This document shows positions 26,406 to 35,076 of a stretch of 64,000 nt of DNA, in pieces. Made by a program: the position numbers and the translations under genes. Position 1 is the first letter of the stretch. The number at the start of each line of letters is the position of its first letter. The notes under the pieces were generated by a model, which worked only from the letters and a program-made list of their open reading frames with translations, was not told the DNA's origin and did not search any database. The DNA comes from Variovorax beijingensis (GTDB lineage Bacteria; Pseudomonadota; Gammaproteobacteria; Burkholderiales; Burkholderiaceae_C). The DNA lies in NCBI RefSeq assembly GCF_003951285.1, contig NZ_RXFQ01000007.1, positions 328,659 to 392,658 on the forward strand, in the 5' to 3' direction.

Positions 26406-28784
26406 ATGTCCGATCACGAGTTCCGTATCGAAAGCGATTCGCCCGCCAACGGCGAGCTGATGTTCTGGCGCATCGTGGGCCACGAGGCGCTCGCGCGCGC
26501 GTCGAGCTACGAACTCACCGTGCTGTCGAAGAACCATGCGCTCGATGCCAAGGACATCCTCGGCCGCGCCTTCGACGTGGTCATCCAGTTCCAGGACAAG
26601 GACGGCGGCATGCACGAGCGCCACTGCCAGGGCCACGCCGTGCGCTTCGAACGCACCGGCCACGTGGGACGCCACTTCGAATACCGCATCGGCCTGCGCT
26701 CCTGGTTCTGGCTGCTCACCAAGCGCATCAACTCGCGCATCCTGCAGGACAAGAAGGTGCTCGAAGTGCTCGACGCGGTGTTCGAGGACAGCCCGATCAA
26801 GCGCTTCAAGAAGACCAGGACAAGCAACGTGATCGGCGCCCACAATCCCCGGCGCTATTGCGTGCAGCACCAGGAAAGCGACTACCAGTTCCTGTCGCGG
26901 TTGCTTGAGGACGAAGGCATCTACTACTGGTTCGATTCGCACGACGCGCCCGGCACCATGCACCTGTCGGACGCGAGCGACATCGCGCACGACAAGCTGC
27001 CCGTGGAGGGCACGCTGCGCCACATGGCCACCGACACCACCGAGGCGCGCCACAACGAGATCTCGCGCTGGGTGAGCGCGCGCCAGTTCGACACCGGCAC
27101 CTACGCCTCGTGCGACAGCGACTTCAAGGCCATCAAGAAGAAGCTCGAGGCCGCGGGCGGTCAGCCCGACAAGCACGAGCTGGCCGAGTTCGAGGCCTTC
27201 GAGTTTGCCGGCGGCTATTTCACGGGCGGGGATGCGGATGACAAGGGCAAGCTGCGCGGCGAGGAGATCGTCGCGCGCCGCCAGCGCCACTGGGCGCTCA
27301 CCACCTGGCCCGACGTGGCGGCGGGGCGCAGCTTCACCTTCGAGGGCGACCCCGACGGCACGCGCGATGGCGACTACGTGATTGCCGCCTGCATCTTTGC
27401 GGCAAGCCACCCCGGCTACGAGAGCATTCCCCATGCCACGCCGAGGATGCCCATCGAACAGGCGTTGCGCGAGGCGCTCGACGACGACGCCGTGAACGCC
27501 CAGGCGCGGCCCGCACTCGAGGCGCTGATCGCCGACGCGCCCGCGCTGCGCACCGACCTGCAGGGCACCAGCGCCTTCCTGATCACCGCGATTCCGGTCG
27601 AGGTGCCGTTCCGCCCGCCGCGCCTCACGCCGCGGGTCGTCATGCCCGGGCCGCAGTCGGCCATCGTCGTGGGGCCGGCCGGAGAGGAGATCCACGCCGA
27701 CGACTTCGGCCGCGTGAAGGTGCACTTCCACTGGGACCGCTACGACAAGAGCGACGAGAAGTCGACCTGCTGGGTGCGCGTGTCGCAGCCGTGGGCGGGC
27801 AAGGGCTGGGGCGGGTACTTCATTCCGCGCATCGGTCAGGAGGTGATCGTCGACTTCCTGAACGGCGACCCCGACCGGCCGATCATCGTGGGCCGCGTCT
27901 ACAACGACGACCAGCCGATCCCGTTTGGCTCGCACACGCAGAGCGGCTTTCGCACGCGCTCCACCCCCAAGGGCAGCGCCTCGAACTGCAACGAGTTCCG
28001 CTTCGAGGACAAGAAGGGTTCGGAGCAGGTGTACCTGCACGCCGAGAAGAACCAGGACATCGAGGTCGAGAACGACGAGACCCACTGGGTGGGCCACGAC
28101 CGCACCAAGACCATCGACCACGACGAGACCACGCACGTCAAGCACGACCGCACCGAGACGGTGGACAACAACGAGACCATCACCGTGCACGGCCAGCGCA
28201 CCGAGACGGTGGACAAGGACGAGACCATCACGATCCACCAGAACCGCACGGAGACGGTGGATCTGAACGAGACCATCTCCATCGGGCAGAACCGATCGAT
28301 CACGGTGGGCGCGAGCGAGACGGCGACCGTGGCGCTGCAGCGCACGCATTCGGTGGGAATCAACGAGACCATCACCGTGGGGGCCGCGCAGGAGATCACG
28401 GTGGGGGCGATGCAGGCGGTGACGGTGGGGGCGAGCCAGACGATCAATGTGGGGGCGAACCAGTCGAGCAGCATCGGGGCCGATCGGTCGGTGGATGTGG
28501 GGGCGAATCTCTCCACCACCGTGGGCAAGAACGAGTCGCGCAGCGTGGGCGAAGGGCGCACGTCCAGCGTGGGAAAGGACGACGCGCTCACCGTCGGGAA
28601 GAACCTCGTGATCGATGCGGGCGACTCCATCTCCATCAAGACAGGCAGCGCCAGCATCACGATGAAGAAGGACGGGACCATCGTCATCAAGGGCAAGGAC
28701 ATCACGATCGACGCTTCCGGAAAGATCAACGCGAAGGCAAGCGGCAATATCGTGATGAAGGGCTCGAAGATTCTGCAGAACTGA
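26406..28784 (+). CDS. vgrG: VgrG spike protein, copy 2
   Basis: The 792-residue protein is highly similar to copy 1 through the gp27/gp5 core; for example 26732-26817 is almost base-identical to 19550-19635. It differs after ~570, where a longer beta-helix runs to ~750 and the end (KDITIDASGKINAKASGNIVMKGSK) is a standard VgrG tip. It heads the second cassette, with DUF6484, DUF2169, ketosynthase-like and DUF4150-nuclease genes. The tip difference suggests each spike carries its own cargo. Confidence 0.96.
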   Translation: MSDHEFRIESDSPANGELMFWRIVGHEALARASSYELTVLSKNHALDAKDILGRAFDVVIQFQDKDGGMHERHCQGHAVRFERTGHVGRHFEYRIGLRSWFWLLTKRINSRILQDKKVLEVLDAVFEDSPIKRFKKTRTSNVIGAHNPRRYCVQHQESDYQFLSRLLEDEGIYYWFDSHDAPGTMHLSDASDIAHDKLPVEGTLRHMATDTTEARHNEISRWVSARQFDTGTYASCDSDFKAIKKKLEAAGGQPDKHELAEFEAFEFAGGYFTGGDADDKGKLRGEEIVARRQRHWALTTWPDVAAGRSFTFEGDPDGTRDGDYVIAACIFAASHPGYESIPHATPRMPIEQALREALDDDAVNAQARPALEALIADAPALRTDLQGTSAFLITAIPVEVPFRPPRLTPRVVMPGPQSAIVVGPAGEEIHADDFGRVKVHFHWDRYDKSDEKSTCWVRVSQPWAGKGWGGYFIPRIGQEVIVDFLNGDPDRPIIVGRVYNDDQPIPFGSHTQSGFRTRSTPKGSASNCNEFRFEDKKGSEQVYLHAEKNQDIEVENDETHWVGHDRTKTIDHDETTHVKHDRTETVDNNETITVHGQRTETVDKDETITIHQNRTETVDLNETISIGQNRSITVGASETATVALQRTHSVGINETITVGAAQEITVGAMQAVTVGASQTINVGANQSSSIGADRSVDVGANLSTTVGKNESRSVGEGRTSSVGKDDALTVGKNLVIDAGDSISIKTGSASITMKKDGTIVIKGKDITIDASGKINAKASGNIVMKGSKILQN
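28090..28600 (+). repeat. Tandem degenerate ~21-base repeats coding the VgrG beta-helix
   Basis: Units of the form GAGACGGTGGAC-N-ACGAGACCATC recur about every 21 bases or multiples of it. They encode V-x-x-N-E-T-I-x-V-like steps of the gp5 C-terminal helix. The first half is the most regular and the later half is built on GTGGGGGCG-type codons, suggesting unit duplication followed by drift. It is coding repetition, not a CRISPR. Confidence 0.75.
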
Positions 28785-28805
28785 CTGCATGCAAGGAGAT
28801 CGACC

Positions 28806-29288
28806 ATGAGCGGCAGGGACCTGATCGACGCACAGCTGGAGGCGGCTGCAGCCATTGCGCCGTGGAACTCGGTTGTCACGGGAGAATTGATCGCCATCGC
28901 CGATGAGGGGCAGACGCCGCTCGTCACCTTCGCCGGCCAGATCGGCACGGCGGCCGTTCGGGCGCGCAGCGTGATCGACCTGCACGGTGCGCACATCGGA
29001 AAGAGCGTCGTGCTGATGTTCGAAGCGGGGGATCCGGTGCGGCCCATCGTCATGGGCGTACTGCGCGGCGCGCAGGGTTGGCCTGTGCCCCATGTGCCAG
29101 GCCAAGTGGAAATCGAGGCCGACGGGGAGCGCGTGCTCGTGAGCGCGTGCGATCAGCTGGTGCTGCGCTGTGGCAAGGCCAGCATCACGCTCACGAGCGC
29201 GGGCAAGGTGCTGATCCAGGGCAGCTACGTCTCGAGCCGATCGAGCGGGGTCAACTGGATCAAGGGCGGATCGGTGCAGCTGAACTGA
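28806..29288 (+). CDS. DUF6484-type VgrG-associated protein
   Basis: The 160-residue protein contains VVTGELIAIADEGQTPLVTFAGQ and a later beta-rich block (IGKSVVLMFEAGDPVRPIVMGVLR). It ends with a gp5-like strand pattern (KASITLTSAGKVLIQGSYVSSRSSG). This layout matches DUF6484 proteins found beside VgrG and DUF2169 genes. It probably packs on the spike or cargo, by analogy with DUF3540 in the first cassette. AAGGAG lies seven bases before the start. Confidence 0.7.
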   Translation: MSGRDLIDAQLEAAAAIAPWNSVVTGELIAIADEGQTPLVTFAGQIGTAAVRARSVIDLHGAHIGKSVVLMFEAGDPVRPIVMGVLRGAQGWPVPHVPGQVEIEADGERVLVSACDQLVLRCGKASITLTSAGKVLIQGSYVSSRSSGVNWIKGGSVQLN

Positions 29289-29304
29289 GACGGGAGAAGA
29301 CCTC

Positions 29305-30426
29305 GTGGAACTGGTCAACGCCACGCGCATGGTCGCGGGAATCAATATCGGATTGGCGCCCAGCGGGCGCGAGTCTCTGGTGGTTGTGATCAAGGGCACC
29401 TTCCGCATTCCGCAGCCCGGCGAGGCGGCCGGGCATTTCGAGCTGCACGAGCAGCAGTTGCCGCTCGTGACTGCCGACACCTTCACCGGAGAGCCGGGGC
29501 TTTCGGCGCCTTTGCAGGAGGTGGATTTCGCACCGTGCAAGCCGCGCTGCGACATCCTGCTGTCGGGCACTGCCTACGCGCCGGAGGGGAGGCCCTCCAC
29601 GGAGGTCGAGGTCGGCGTCAGGGTGGGTGGTTGGAGCAAGAGCTTCAACGTGGTGGGGCCACGGCATTGGGTCTGGGCGCCGCTCGGTGTCACCGCGTCG
29701 CCGCCCGGAACCTTCGTGCGGCAGCCTCTTTCGTACGACGTCGCATTCGGCGGGGTCGATCTGCGGCATGAAGATCCCTCGGAGCACGTGGCTTTCATGC
29801 CCAACCCGGTGGGCTGCGGATTCCACAGGCACAACCGGATGGATTGGATCGACGGAGCGCCCCTGCCACGGACCGAACAGATCGGCCATGCCGTGCGTGA
29901 TCCAAGCGGCAATTATCAACCGATGGCTTTCGGTCCGGTGGGGCGCGGGTGGTCCACACGCGCGTGCTTTGCCGGAACCTACGACGACGAATGGCTGGAG
30001 AAGCACTTTCCGTTCCTGCCGCCGGACTTCGATCCCCAGTACTTCCAGGCCGCACCGGCGGACCAGCAGGTGCCGCTGGAGTTCTTCCAGCAAGGCCCGG
30101 TCGAGGTGGCGTTGGGCAATCTCACGCCGGAAGGCATCACGCACTTCACCCTTCCGCACCTCATTGCGCCGGTGCATGTGTTCCCCAAGCGCGGCGAGCG
30201 CGAGGACTACACCGCCGTGCTCGACACCGTGGCGATCGAGCCGGACGCGCGGCGCTTCAGCCTCTCGTGGCGAGTGACGAGGCCATTGCGGAAGAACCTG
30301 CACGAGATCGCGCAGGTGCTGGTCGGAAAGAAGGGCACGGAGTGGTGGCAGCAGCGCGAGCAGATGGCCTTCCCGATTCCGGTGGTGATGATCCCGATGC
30401 CGTCCGAAGAGGCAGAGGCGACATGA
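29305..30426 (+). CDS. DUF2169 domain protein
   Basis: The 373-residue protein is a single full DUF2169 domain: ESLVVVIKGTFRIP near the N-terminus, EVDFAPCKPRCDILLSGTAYAPEG, PLSYDVAFGGVD, and YFQAAPADQQVP. It has no pentapeptide tail, unlike the copy at 21583. The start is GTG with GGGAGAAGA upstream. Family knowledge points to a chaperone/adaptor that loads a DUF4150 effector onto VgrG; the nearest such effector is at 31451. The stop overlaps the ketosynthase-like gene as ATGA. Confidence 0.88.
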   Translation: MELVNATRMVAGINIGLAPSGRESLVVVIKGTFRIPQPGEAAGHFELHEQQLPLVTADTFTGEPGLSAPLQEVDFAPCKPRCDILLSGTAYAPEGRPSTEVEVGVRVGGWSKSFNVVGPRHWVWAPLGVTASPPGTFVRQPLSYDVAFGGVDLRHEDPSEHVAFMPNPVGCGFHRHNRMDWIDGAPLPRTEQIGHAVRDPSGNYQPMAFGPVGRGWSTRACFAGTYDDEWLEKHFPFLPPDFDPQYFQAAPADQQVPLEFFQQGPVEVALGNLTPEGITHFTLPHLIAPVHVFPKRGEREDYTAVLDTVAIEPDARRFSLSWRVTRPLRKNLHEIAQVLVGKKGTEWWQQREQMAFPIPVVMIPMPSEEAEAT

Positions 30427-31454
30427 GTTCGCCACCGTTCGCCATTCTTCGATCGGGCCTGGTCACGCCGGTCGGGCTGACTGCGCCGGCGAGTTGTGCG
30501 GCGTTCCGCGCCAGGCTGACGAATCCGAGCGAGACCCGCTTCATCGATGCCGATGGAGAGTGGATCATGGCGCACCAGGTGCCGCTGGAGCAGCCTTGGC
30601 GCGGCCTTGCCAGGTTGGCGCGGATGGCCGCGATGGCGATCGGAGAGGCGTTGGCGGATGTCCCGCGGGAACAGTGGGATGCATTACCCCTGATCCTGTG
30701 CGTTGCGGAAGCGGACAGACCCGGGCGGATGGAGGGGGTGGACGACGAACTCTTCCAGCGCATCCAGGAACTGCTGGGTGTCGGCTTCTCGGCCGATTCG
30801 ATGATCGTTGCGCAGGGCCGCGTGGGCGTCGCGGTGGCCTTCGCACAGGCACGTGCGTTGATGGCCGGGCCGCGTGCGACACGCGTGCTGGTGGCCGCCA
30901 GCGACAGCCTGCTGTCCTGGCCCACGCTCGGCCACTACGAGCGTGGGGACCGCCTCCTCACGGCCGGCAATACCGATGGCTTCATGCCCGGCGAGGCTGC
31001 CGGCGCCTTGCTGCTGGGCGCGCCCGAAGGCCGTGCCGGCGAACTGCTGTGCACCGGCATCGGCCTTGGCCGCGAGCTTGCGCACATCGAAAGCGAAGAG
31101 CCGCTGCGCGCCGAAGGTCTTGCCCAGGCCGTCAAGGCGGCGCTGGCCGACGCGGGGTGCCAGATGCACCAGATGGATTTGCGCATCACCGATCTTTCGG
31201 GAGAGCAGTACTACTTCAAGGAGGCGGCGCTGGCGCTGTCGCGCACGCTGCGCGTTCGCAAGGAGGCGTTCGACATCTGGCATCCGGCGGAATGCACCGG
31301 AGAGGTGGGCGCCGCATCCGGCATTGCCATCGTCTCCAGTGCGCTGGCGGCCTGTGAGAAGCATTACGCCCCCGGCCCGAACATCCTTGCGCACATGGCC
31401 AACGACGCCGGCCAGCGCGTGGCGCTCTGCCTGCAATACACGGTGCCCGAATGA
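30423..31454 (+). CDS. Beta-ketoacyl-synthase-like protein lacking catalytic residues
   Basis: The 343-residue protein has a thiolase-fold sequence: VLVAASDSLLSWPTL, GDRLLTAGNTDGFMPGEAAGALLL and GEVGAASG. The region where a ketosynthase nucleophile Cys is expected reads VAQGRVGVAVAF. The two His motifs are replaced by SGEQYYF and ECTGEVGA. It is therefore probably not a condensing enzyme. Such genes occur next to DUF2169 and DUF4150 in other T6SS loci, so an adaptor role in loading is the best inference. It overlaps genes on both sides by four bases. Confidence 0.75.
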   Translation: MSSPPFAILRSGLVTPVGLTAPASCAAFRARLTNPSETRFIDADGEWIMAHQVPLEQPWRGLARLARMAAMAIGEALADVPREQWDALPLILCVAEADRPGRMEGVDDELFQRIQELLGVGFSADSMIVAQGRVGVAVAFAQARALMAGPRATRVLVAASDSLLSWPTLGHYERGDRLLTAGNTDGFMPGEAAGALLLGAPEGRAGELLCTGIGLGRELAHIESEEPLRAEGLAQAVKAALADAGCQMHQMDLRITDLSGEQYYFKEAALALSRTLRVRKEAFDIWHPAECTGEVGAASGIAIVSSALAACEKHYAPGPNILAHMANDAGQRVALCLQYTVPE

Positions 31455-32581
31455 GCAACCAGGTCTATGCCAACAACATGGAGGTGTCCTGCAAGCAGGC
31501 GGCGGGCAAGGCGATCTGCGCCTTCCCGGACGTGTGCTTCACGCCGCCGCAGACACCCGCAACGCCGCCGGGCGTTCCCATTCCCTATCCGAATACCGGA
31601 ATGGCGTCCGATACGACGAGTGGCTCCACGAGCGTGAAGATCTCCGGCCAGGAGGTGATGCTCAAGAACAAGAGCTACTTCAAGAGAAGCTCGGGCGACG
31701 AGGCGGGCTGCGCACCCAAGAAAGGCGTGGTGACCAGCAAGAACATGGGCAAGGTCTACTTCAACGCGTGGTCGATGGATGTGAAAGTGGAGGGCGAGAA
31801 CGTCGTGAGGAACCTGGACATCACGACCCACAACCACGCATCCTTTCCCGGCAACTCGCCCACCTGGCCCTACATCGACGAGGCCGCATTCGCCGCCGGC
31901 AGCGATCATCCGTGCGCCGCGGTAGCCAAGAAGCTGAAGACGCATTGCACCGCCGCAGCGGGCCCCTTTCTCAAGCCCGACGGCAAGGGCGGGAAGATGA
32001 TGCCCGCGCGCAGCCGCAAGGCGGCCATGAAGAGCATGTGCAGCAAGAAGAACGAGAAATGCAGGGACGCCATGGCCTGCGTCATGACCAAGAAGAGCCC
32101 CAACAACTGCTGTCCCAACTCCAAGGGCAAGAAGCCGACGCCCCACCATGTCGTTCCCGATTCGCAGTTCAACAACTCGTCGGGCAAGCGCATCCGGCTG
32201 GGTGCCGGAAAAAAATACAGCTACAACGGCGCGCCCTGCGTGTGCGCGAAGGGCAACAGCCATTCGACCGGTGCACATGGGGAGATCCATACCGAGACCA
32301 ACAACCTGACGGTCAACCACAAGTCGCTGGACGCCAAGAACGTCTCCAAGACAGGCAAGTCGATCATCGGGGAGCCGCGCTGGAGCGTGGGGGAAGCGGA
32401 GGATGTCGGCGCCAAGGCCGTTGCCGCGGTGACGGGCTGCGACAAGGACTGCACCCAGTCCCAGGTCCGCGCCGGACACCAGGCCATGGGAATCGAGGAG
32501 TCCGACCAGATCCGCCCCACGACGGCCGGCGAAGTCAGCAAGCCGCGCAGCATGAAACCCAAGAAACCCAAGCGCCGCTGA
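31451..32581 (+). CDS. DUF4150 (PAAR-like) T6SS effector with predicted HNH/EndoVII-type nuclease domain
   Basis: The 376-residue protein has an N-terminal DUF4150 domain (~1-125: FPDVCFTPPQTPATPPGVPIPYPNTG). A Cys-rich linker follows (CSKKNEKCRDAMACV, NNCCPN), then a toxin-like C-terminus with PTPHHVVPDSQF (~234-245) and SHSTGAHGEIHTE (~275-287). Paired His motifs of this kind occur in HNH/Endonuclease VII (GHH/LHH-like) toxins, and a PAAR-nuclease fusion is an established T6SS DNase layout. The C-terminus is very basic (PKKPKRR). The exact nuclease subfamily could not be settled. The adjacent gene at 32606 is the natural immunity candidate. Confidence 0.68.
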   Translation: MSNQVYANNMEVSCKQAAGKAICAFPDVCFTPPQTPATPPGVPIPYPNTGMASDTTSGSTSVKISGQEVMLKNKSYFKRSSGDEAGCAPKKGVVTSKNMGKVYFNAWSMDVKVEGENVVRNLDITTHNHASFPGNSPTWPYIDEAAFAAGSDHPCAAVAKKLKTHCTAAAGPFLKPDGKGGKMMPARSRKAAMKSMCSKKNEKCRDAMACVMTKKSPNNCCPNSKGKKPTPHHVVPDSQFNNSSGKRIRLGAGKKYSYNGAPCVCAKGNSHSTGAHGEIHTETNNLTVNHKSLDAKNVSKTGKSIIGEPRWSVGEAEDVGAKAVAAVTGCDKDCTQSQVRAGHQAMGIEESDQIRPTTAGEVSKPRSMKPKKPKRR

Positions 32582-32605
32582 AGCCGCGCGTCACAGGAGT
32601 CGACC

Positions 32606-33502
32606 ATGAGCAAGGCCCCCTTCAAGGATCTGATCTTCCGCACGGCGGCGGTGATCTCGCCGCGCTGCGGATTCATCTATGCCTGCGATCCGAGGCTGGA
32701 GCGCCGCGAAGAACCGCATGCCTACGTGTTCCTGTGGGACGACGGAAAAATCGACCGCGGCGACTGCAACTATGACGCCCACAGCGTCTGCCTGATCGAC
32801 CATCCCGAAGACGGCACGGTGGACATCTCCGAAGCCGGGTACTACACCGCCGACACCGATGACGACCGCGTGACGCAGGATCTCTTCGAGAACAGCGCAC
32901 CGCCGCCGAAGGAGAAGCGTTCGCGCGGACTGCGCTCGGTGCGCGAGATCGGAGGCGTTGCCCATGCGATCGGCATCCGCGGGATGGTCTATCGGATGGA
33001 CGTGCTGGACCGCTGGACCCGGATCGACGAAGGCCTGCCCGGCAGCTTCGATGGCCAGGCCATCCATGGCTTCGGCGGATCCGACCTTTTTGCGGTCGGC
33101 TTCAAGGGCGGCGTCTGGCATTTCGACGGCAAGGCATGGCGCCGGCAGGACGTTCCGACGAACCGCAACCTGACCGCGGTGGTCTGCACTGCGGAAGGCA
33201 CCGTGTACATCGGCGGACACGGCGGAACACTGCTGCATGGCCAGACCGATCGATGGTCGCTGATCGATCATGGCGACACGGCTGAGGACATCTGGGACCT
33301 GGAATGGTTTGCGGGAAAACTCTACGTCTCGACGCTCGATGGCCTTTTCGTTCTCGACGGAGACCGCCTGCGTCCGGTGGCCTACGGCAAGCACACGCCG
33401 AAAACCACCTACCAGCTCAGTGCCTGCGAAGACGTGATGTGGTCGAACGGAGAAACCGACATCATGGAATTCGACGGAAAGGCGTGGACGCGCATTGTCT
33501 GA
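32606..33502 (+). CDS. Beta-propeller-like protein, candidate immunity protein
   Basis: The 298-residue protein has repeated strand motifs ending in W-x-F/R-x-D or G-x-x-x-x-F-D-G-x-x-W (GVWHFDGKAWRRQD, GTLLHGQTDRWSLID, GLFVLDGDRLRPV, IMEFDGKAWTRIV), resembling blades of a small propeller. There is no signal peptide, so it is cytosolic. AGGAG precedes the start, 24 bases after the effector gene. Immediate position after a nuclease effector suggests immunity, but an adaptor or an unrelated function is possible. Confidence 0.5.
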   Translation: MSKAPFKDLIFRTAAVISPRCGFIYACDPRLERREEPHAYVFLWDDGKIDRGDCNYDAHSVCLIDHPEDGTVDISEAGYYTADTDDDRVTQDLFENSAPPPKEKRSRGLRSVREIGGVAHAIGIRGMVYRMDVLDRWTRIDEGLPGSFDGQAIHGFGGSDLFAVGFKGGVWHFDGKAWRRQDVPTNRNLTAVVCTAEGTVYIGGHGGTLLHGQTDRWSLIDHGDTAEDIWDLEWFAGKLYVSTLDGLFVLDGDRLRPVAYGKHTPKTTYQLSACEDVMWSNGETDIMEFDGKAWTRIV

Positions 33503-33521
33503 GCGACCACTGATCTCGCAC

Positions 33522-34790
33522 ATGGCCATGTCCGCATTCGCCCGACCTCCTGTACCGACGGTGGTGCAGCAGCACCTCGAGAGCGCGGATGCATTGCGCT
33601 CGACGCGGTCGGTGCAGGTGCGTGCGCCCCAAGTGGAACTGCACCGATTGCGGCGCCTGGACGATCGCCTGGCGGCGAGTCTGGATGGGTTGGCTGTTGC
33701 GGGCGACTACGCAAGGCATCTCGGCCTGGCCGCGTTGGATTCACCGGGCTCCGGGCCCGTATTCGTGGCGACAGTCGGCGCGATTGAGGCCCGAGACCCT
33801 GCATTGCTCGAAAGATTGCTGTCGCTTGCCGAGGCCGTGCCCGAGGCGCGGGTGGGCTTGGTCTCCGCCTTCGGCTGGGTGCCGGCCCCCGCGTTGCGCG
33901 GCATCACCCGCGCATTGCTGGATTCGCCGCACGCCTTTCGCCGGGACATAGGCCTTGCCGCATGCGCCATGCACCATGCCGACCCGCAAACCGTGCTCGA
34001 AACCGCCATGGCCGATGAAGAGCACTCGGCGCAGGCCATCGTCGTTGCCGGCAAGCTGGGCCGCATCGATCTGCTGCCCGGCTGCCTGGGCGGGCTGATG
34101 CACGAGGACGCCCAGCGCCGCTTCGAATCGGCCCGCGCCGCGCTGCTGCTCGGCGACCGGCAGGCCGCACTCCGAATGCTCGTTGCGTTCACGGGGGAGG
34201 GCGGTCCTTGCCAGGCGGCAGCTGCGATGCTGGCGCTCAAGGTTCTTCCCGCCGAACAGGCCCATGCGCTGCTCCAGACGCTCGCCCAGAAGGATGACTC
34301 GGTCCGCATCCTGATCCGCGGCATCGGTGCCGCCGGCGACCCGCACTACGTGCCCTGGCTCATCGCGCAGATGGGCGACCTGAAGCTCGCAAGGCTGGCG
34401 GGCGAATCCTTCAGCACGATCACCGGGCTGGACCTTGCCGCCGAAGATCTCGAACTGCAGCCCCCGGAGAACCCCGTGGCCGGCCCCAACGACGACCCGG
34501 ACGACGAAGACGTTGCCATGGACGAGGACGAAGGCCTTCCCTGGCCCGATGCCGAAAAGATCGATGCATGGTGGCAAGTCAACGGCCACCGCTTTCCGCA
34601 CGGCATCCGCTGCTTCGTGGGCGAACCAGTCACGCAGGGGCACTGCCTCGCCGTGCTCAAGACGGGGTTCCAGCGCCAGCGCATCGCCGCCGCCGAGCAT
34701 CTGTCCCTGATGGCGCCGGGCAGGCCGCTGTTCAACGCGGCAGCGCCGGCCTGGCGCCAGCAGTGGCTCTTGTCGCAGATGGAGGCGTAG
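33522..34790 (+). CDS. TIGR02270-family T6SS-associated HEAT-like protein
   Basis: The 422-residue protein is built from Ala/Leu-rich helical repeats (GYARHL-, RRDIGLAACAMHHAD, ESARAALLLGDRQAALRML) followed by an acidic patch (NDDPDDEDVAMDEDEG) and WPDAEKIDAWW. This pattern matches the TIGR02270 family, which occurs in T6SS loci near DUF2169/DUF4150 genes. Its function is unknown. ATG 33522 is preferred; an in-frame TTG at 33495 would overlap the preceding stop and cannot be excluded. Confidence 0.75.
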   Translation: MAMSAFARPPVPTVVQQHLESADALRSTRSVQVRAPQVELHRLRRLDDRLAASLDGLAVAGDYARHLGLAALDSPGSGPVFVATVGAIEARDPALLERLLSLAEAVPEARVGLVSAFGWVPAPALRGITRALLDSPHAFRRDIGLAACAMHHADPQTVLETAMADEEHSAQAIVVAGKLGRIDLLPGCLGGLMHEDAQRRFESARAALLLGDRQAALRMLVAFTGEGGPCQAAAAMLALKVLPAEQAHALLQTLAQKDDSVRILIRGIGAAGDPHYVPWLIAQMGDLKLARLAGESFSTITGLDLAAEDLELQPPENPVAGPNDDPDDEDVAMDEDEGLPWPDAEKIDAWWQVNGHRFPHGIRCFVGEPVTQGHCLAVLKTGFQRQRIAAAEHLSLMAPGRPLFNAAAPAWRQQWLLSQMEA

Positions 34791-34792
34791 CC

Positions 34793-34963
34793 ATGCAGGC
34801 TCGGTACATCCTTGCTGCGTTGGCCATCGCCTTCCTGATCGCGGCCGCGTTGCGCTGGGCGCGCAACACACCACGGCGCACCGACCCCGCCACCCGCACC
34901 TGGCTCCTCATCGCCCTCATCTTCACCGCCGTCGCCGCCTGGCTGCAATGGCATACCTCTTAA
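34793..34963 (+). CDS. Small two-helix membrane protein
   Basis: The 56-residue product has two hydrophobic helices (YILAALAIAFLIAAAL and WLLIALIFTAVAAWL) separated by a basic, Arg-rich loop. It starts two bases after the TIGR02270 stop, so it is probably cotranslated. Such short membrane proteins often lie in this position in related T6SS loci. It could partner with the effector cassette at the inner membrane; nothing more can be said. Confidence 0.6.
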   Translation: MQARYILAALAIAFLIAAALRWARNTPRRTDPATRTWLLIALIFTAVAAWLQWHTS

Positions 34964-35076
34964 GGCGAGATTGCCAACCTGCTCCACGGAATGAATACTC
35001 CTTCTGAGTTTTTTCGCCCGTGCATGCGCGGGCTGTGTTCGGGCGTAGAAGGGCATAGAGCCTCGGGGGCAGATTC

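Noticed and set aside
28090..28600. Regularly spaced repeats resembling a CRISPR array.
   Set aside because: The repeats are degenerate, stay in frame with VgrG2 and encode its beta-helix; there are no constant repeats with unique spacers or cas genes.
30423..31454. Functional beta-ketoacyl synthase of a fatty-acid or polyketide pathway.
   Set aside because: The catalytic Cys and His motifs are absent and the neighbours are T6SS adaptors and effectors.
35008..35036. T-run next to a GCCCG/CGGGC stem upstream of tagH, considered as a terminator.
   Set aside because: The T-run precedes the stem on the plus strand, so it is in the wrong order for an intrinsic terminator of the upstream genes, and no minus-strand gene ends there.
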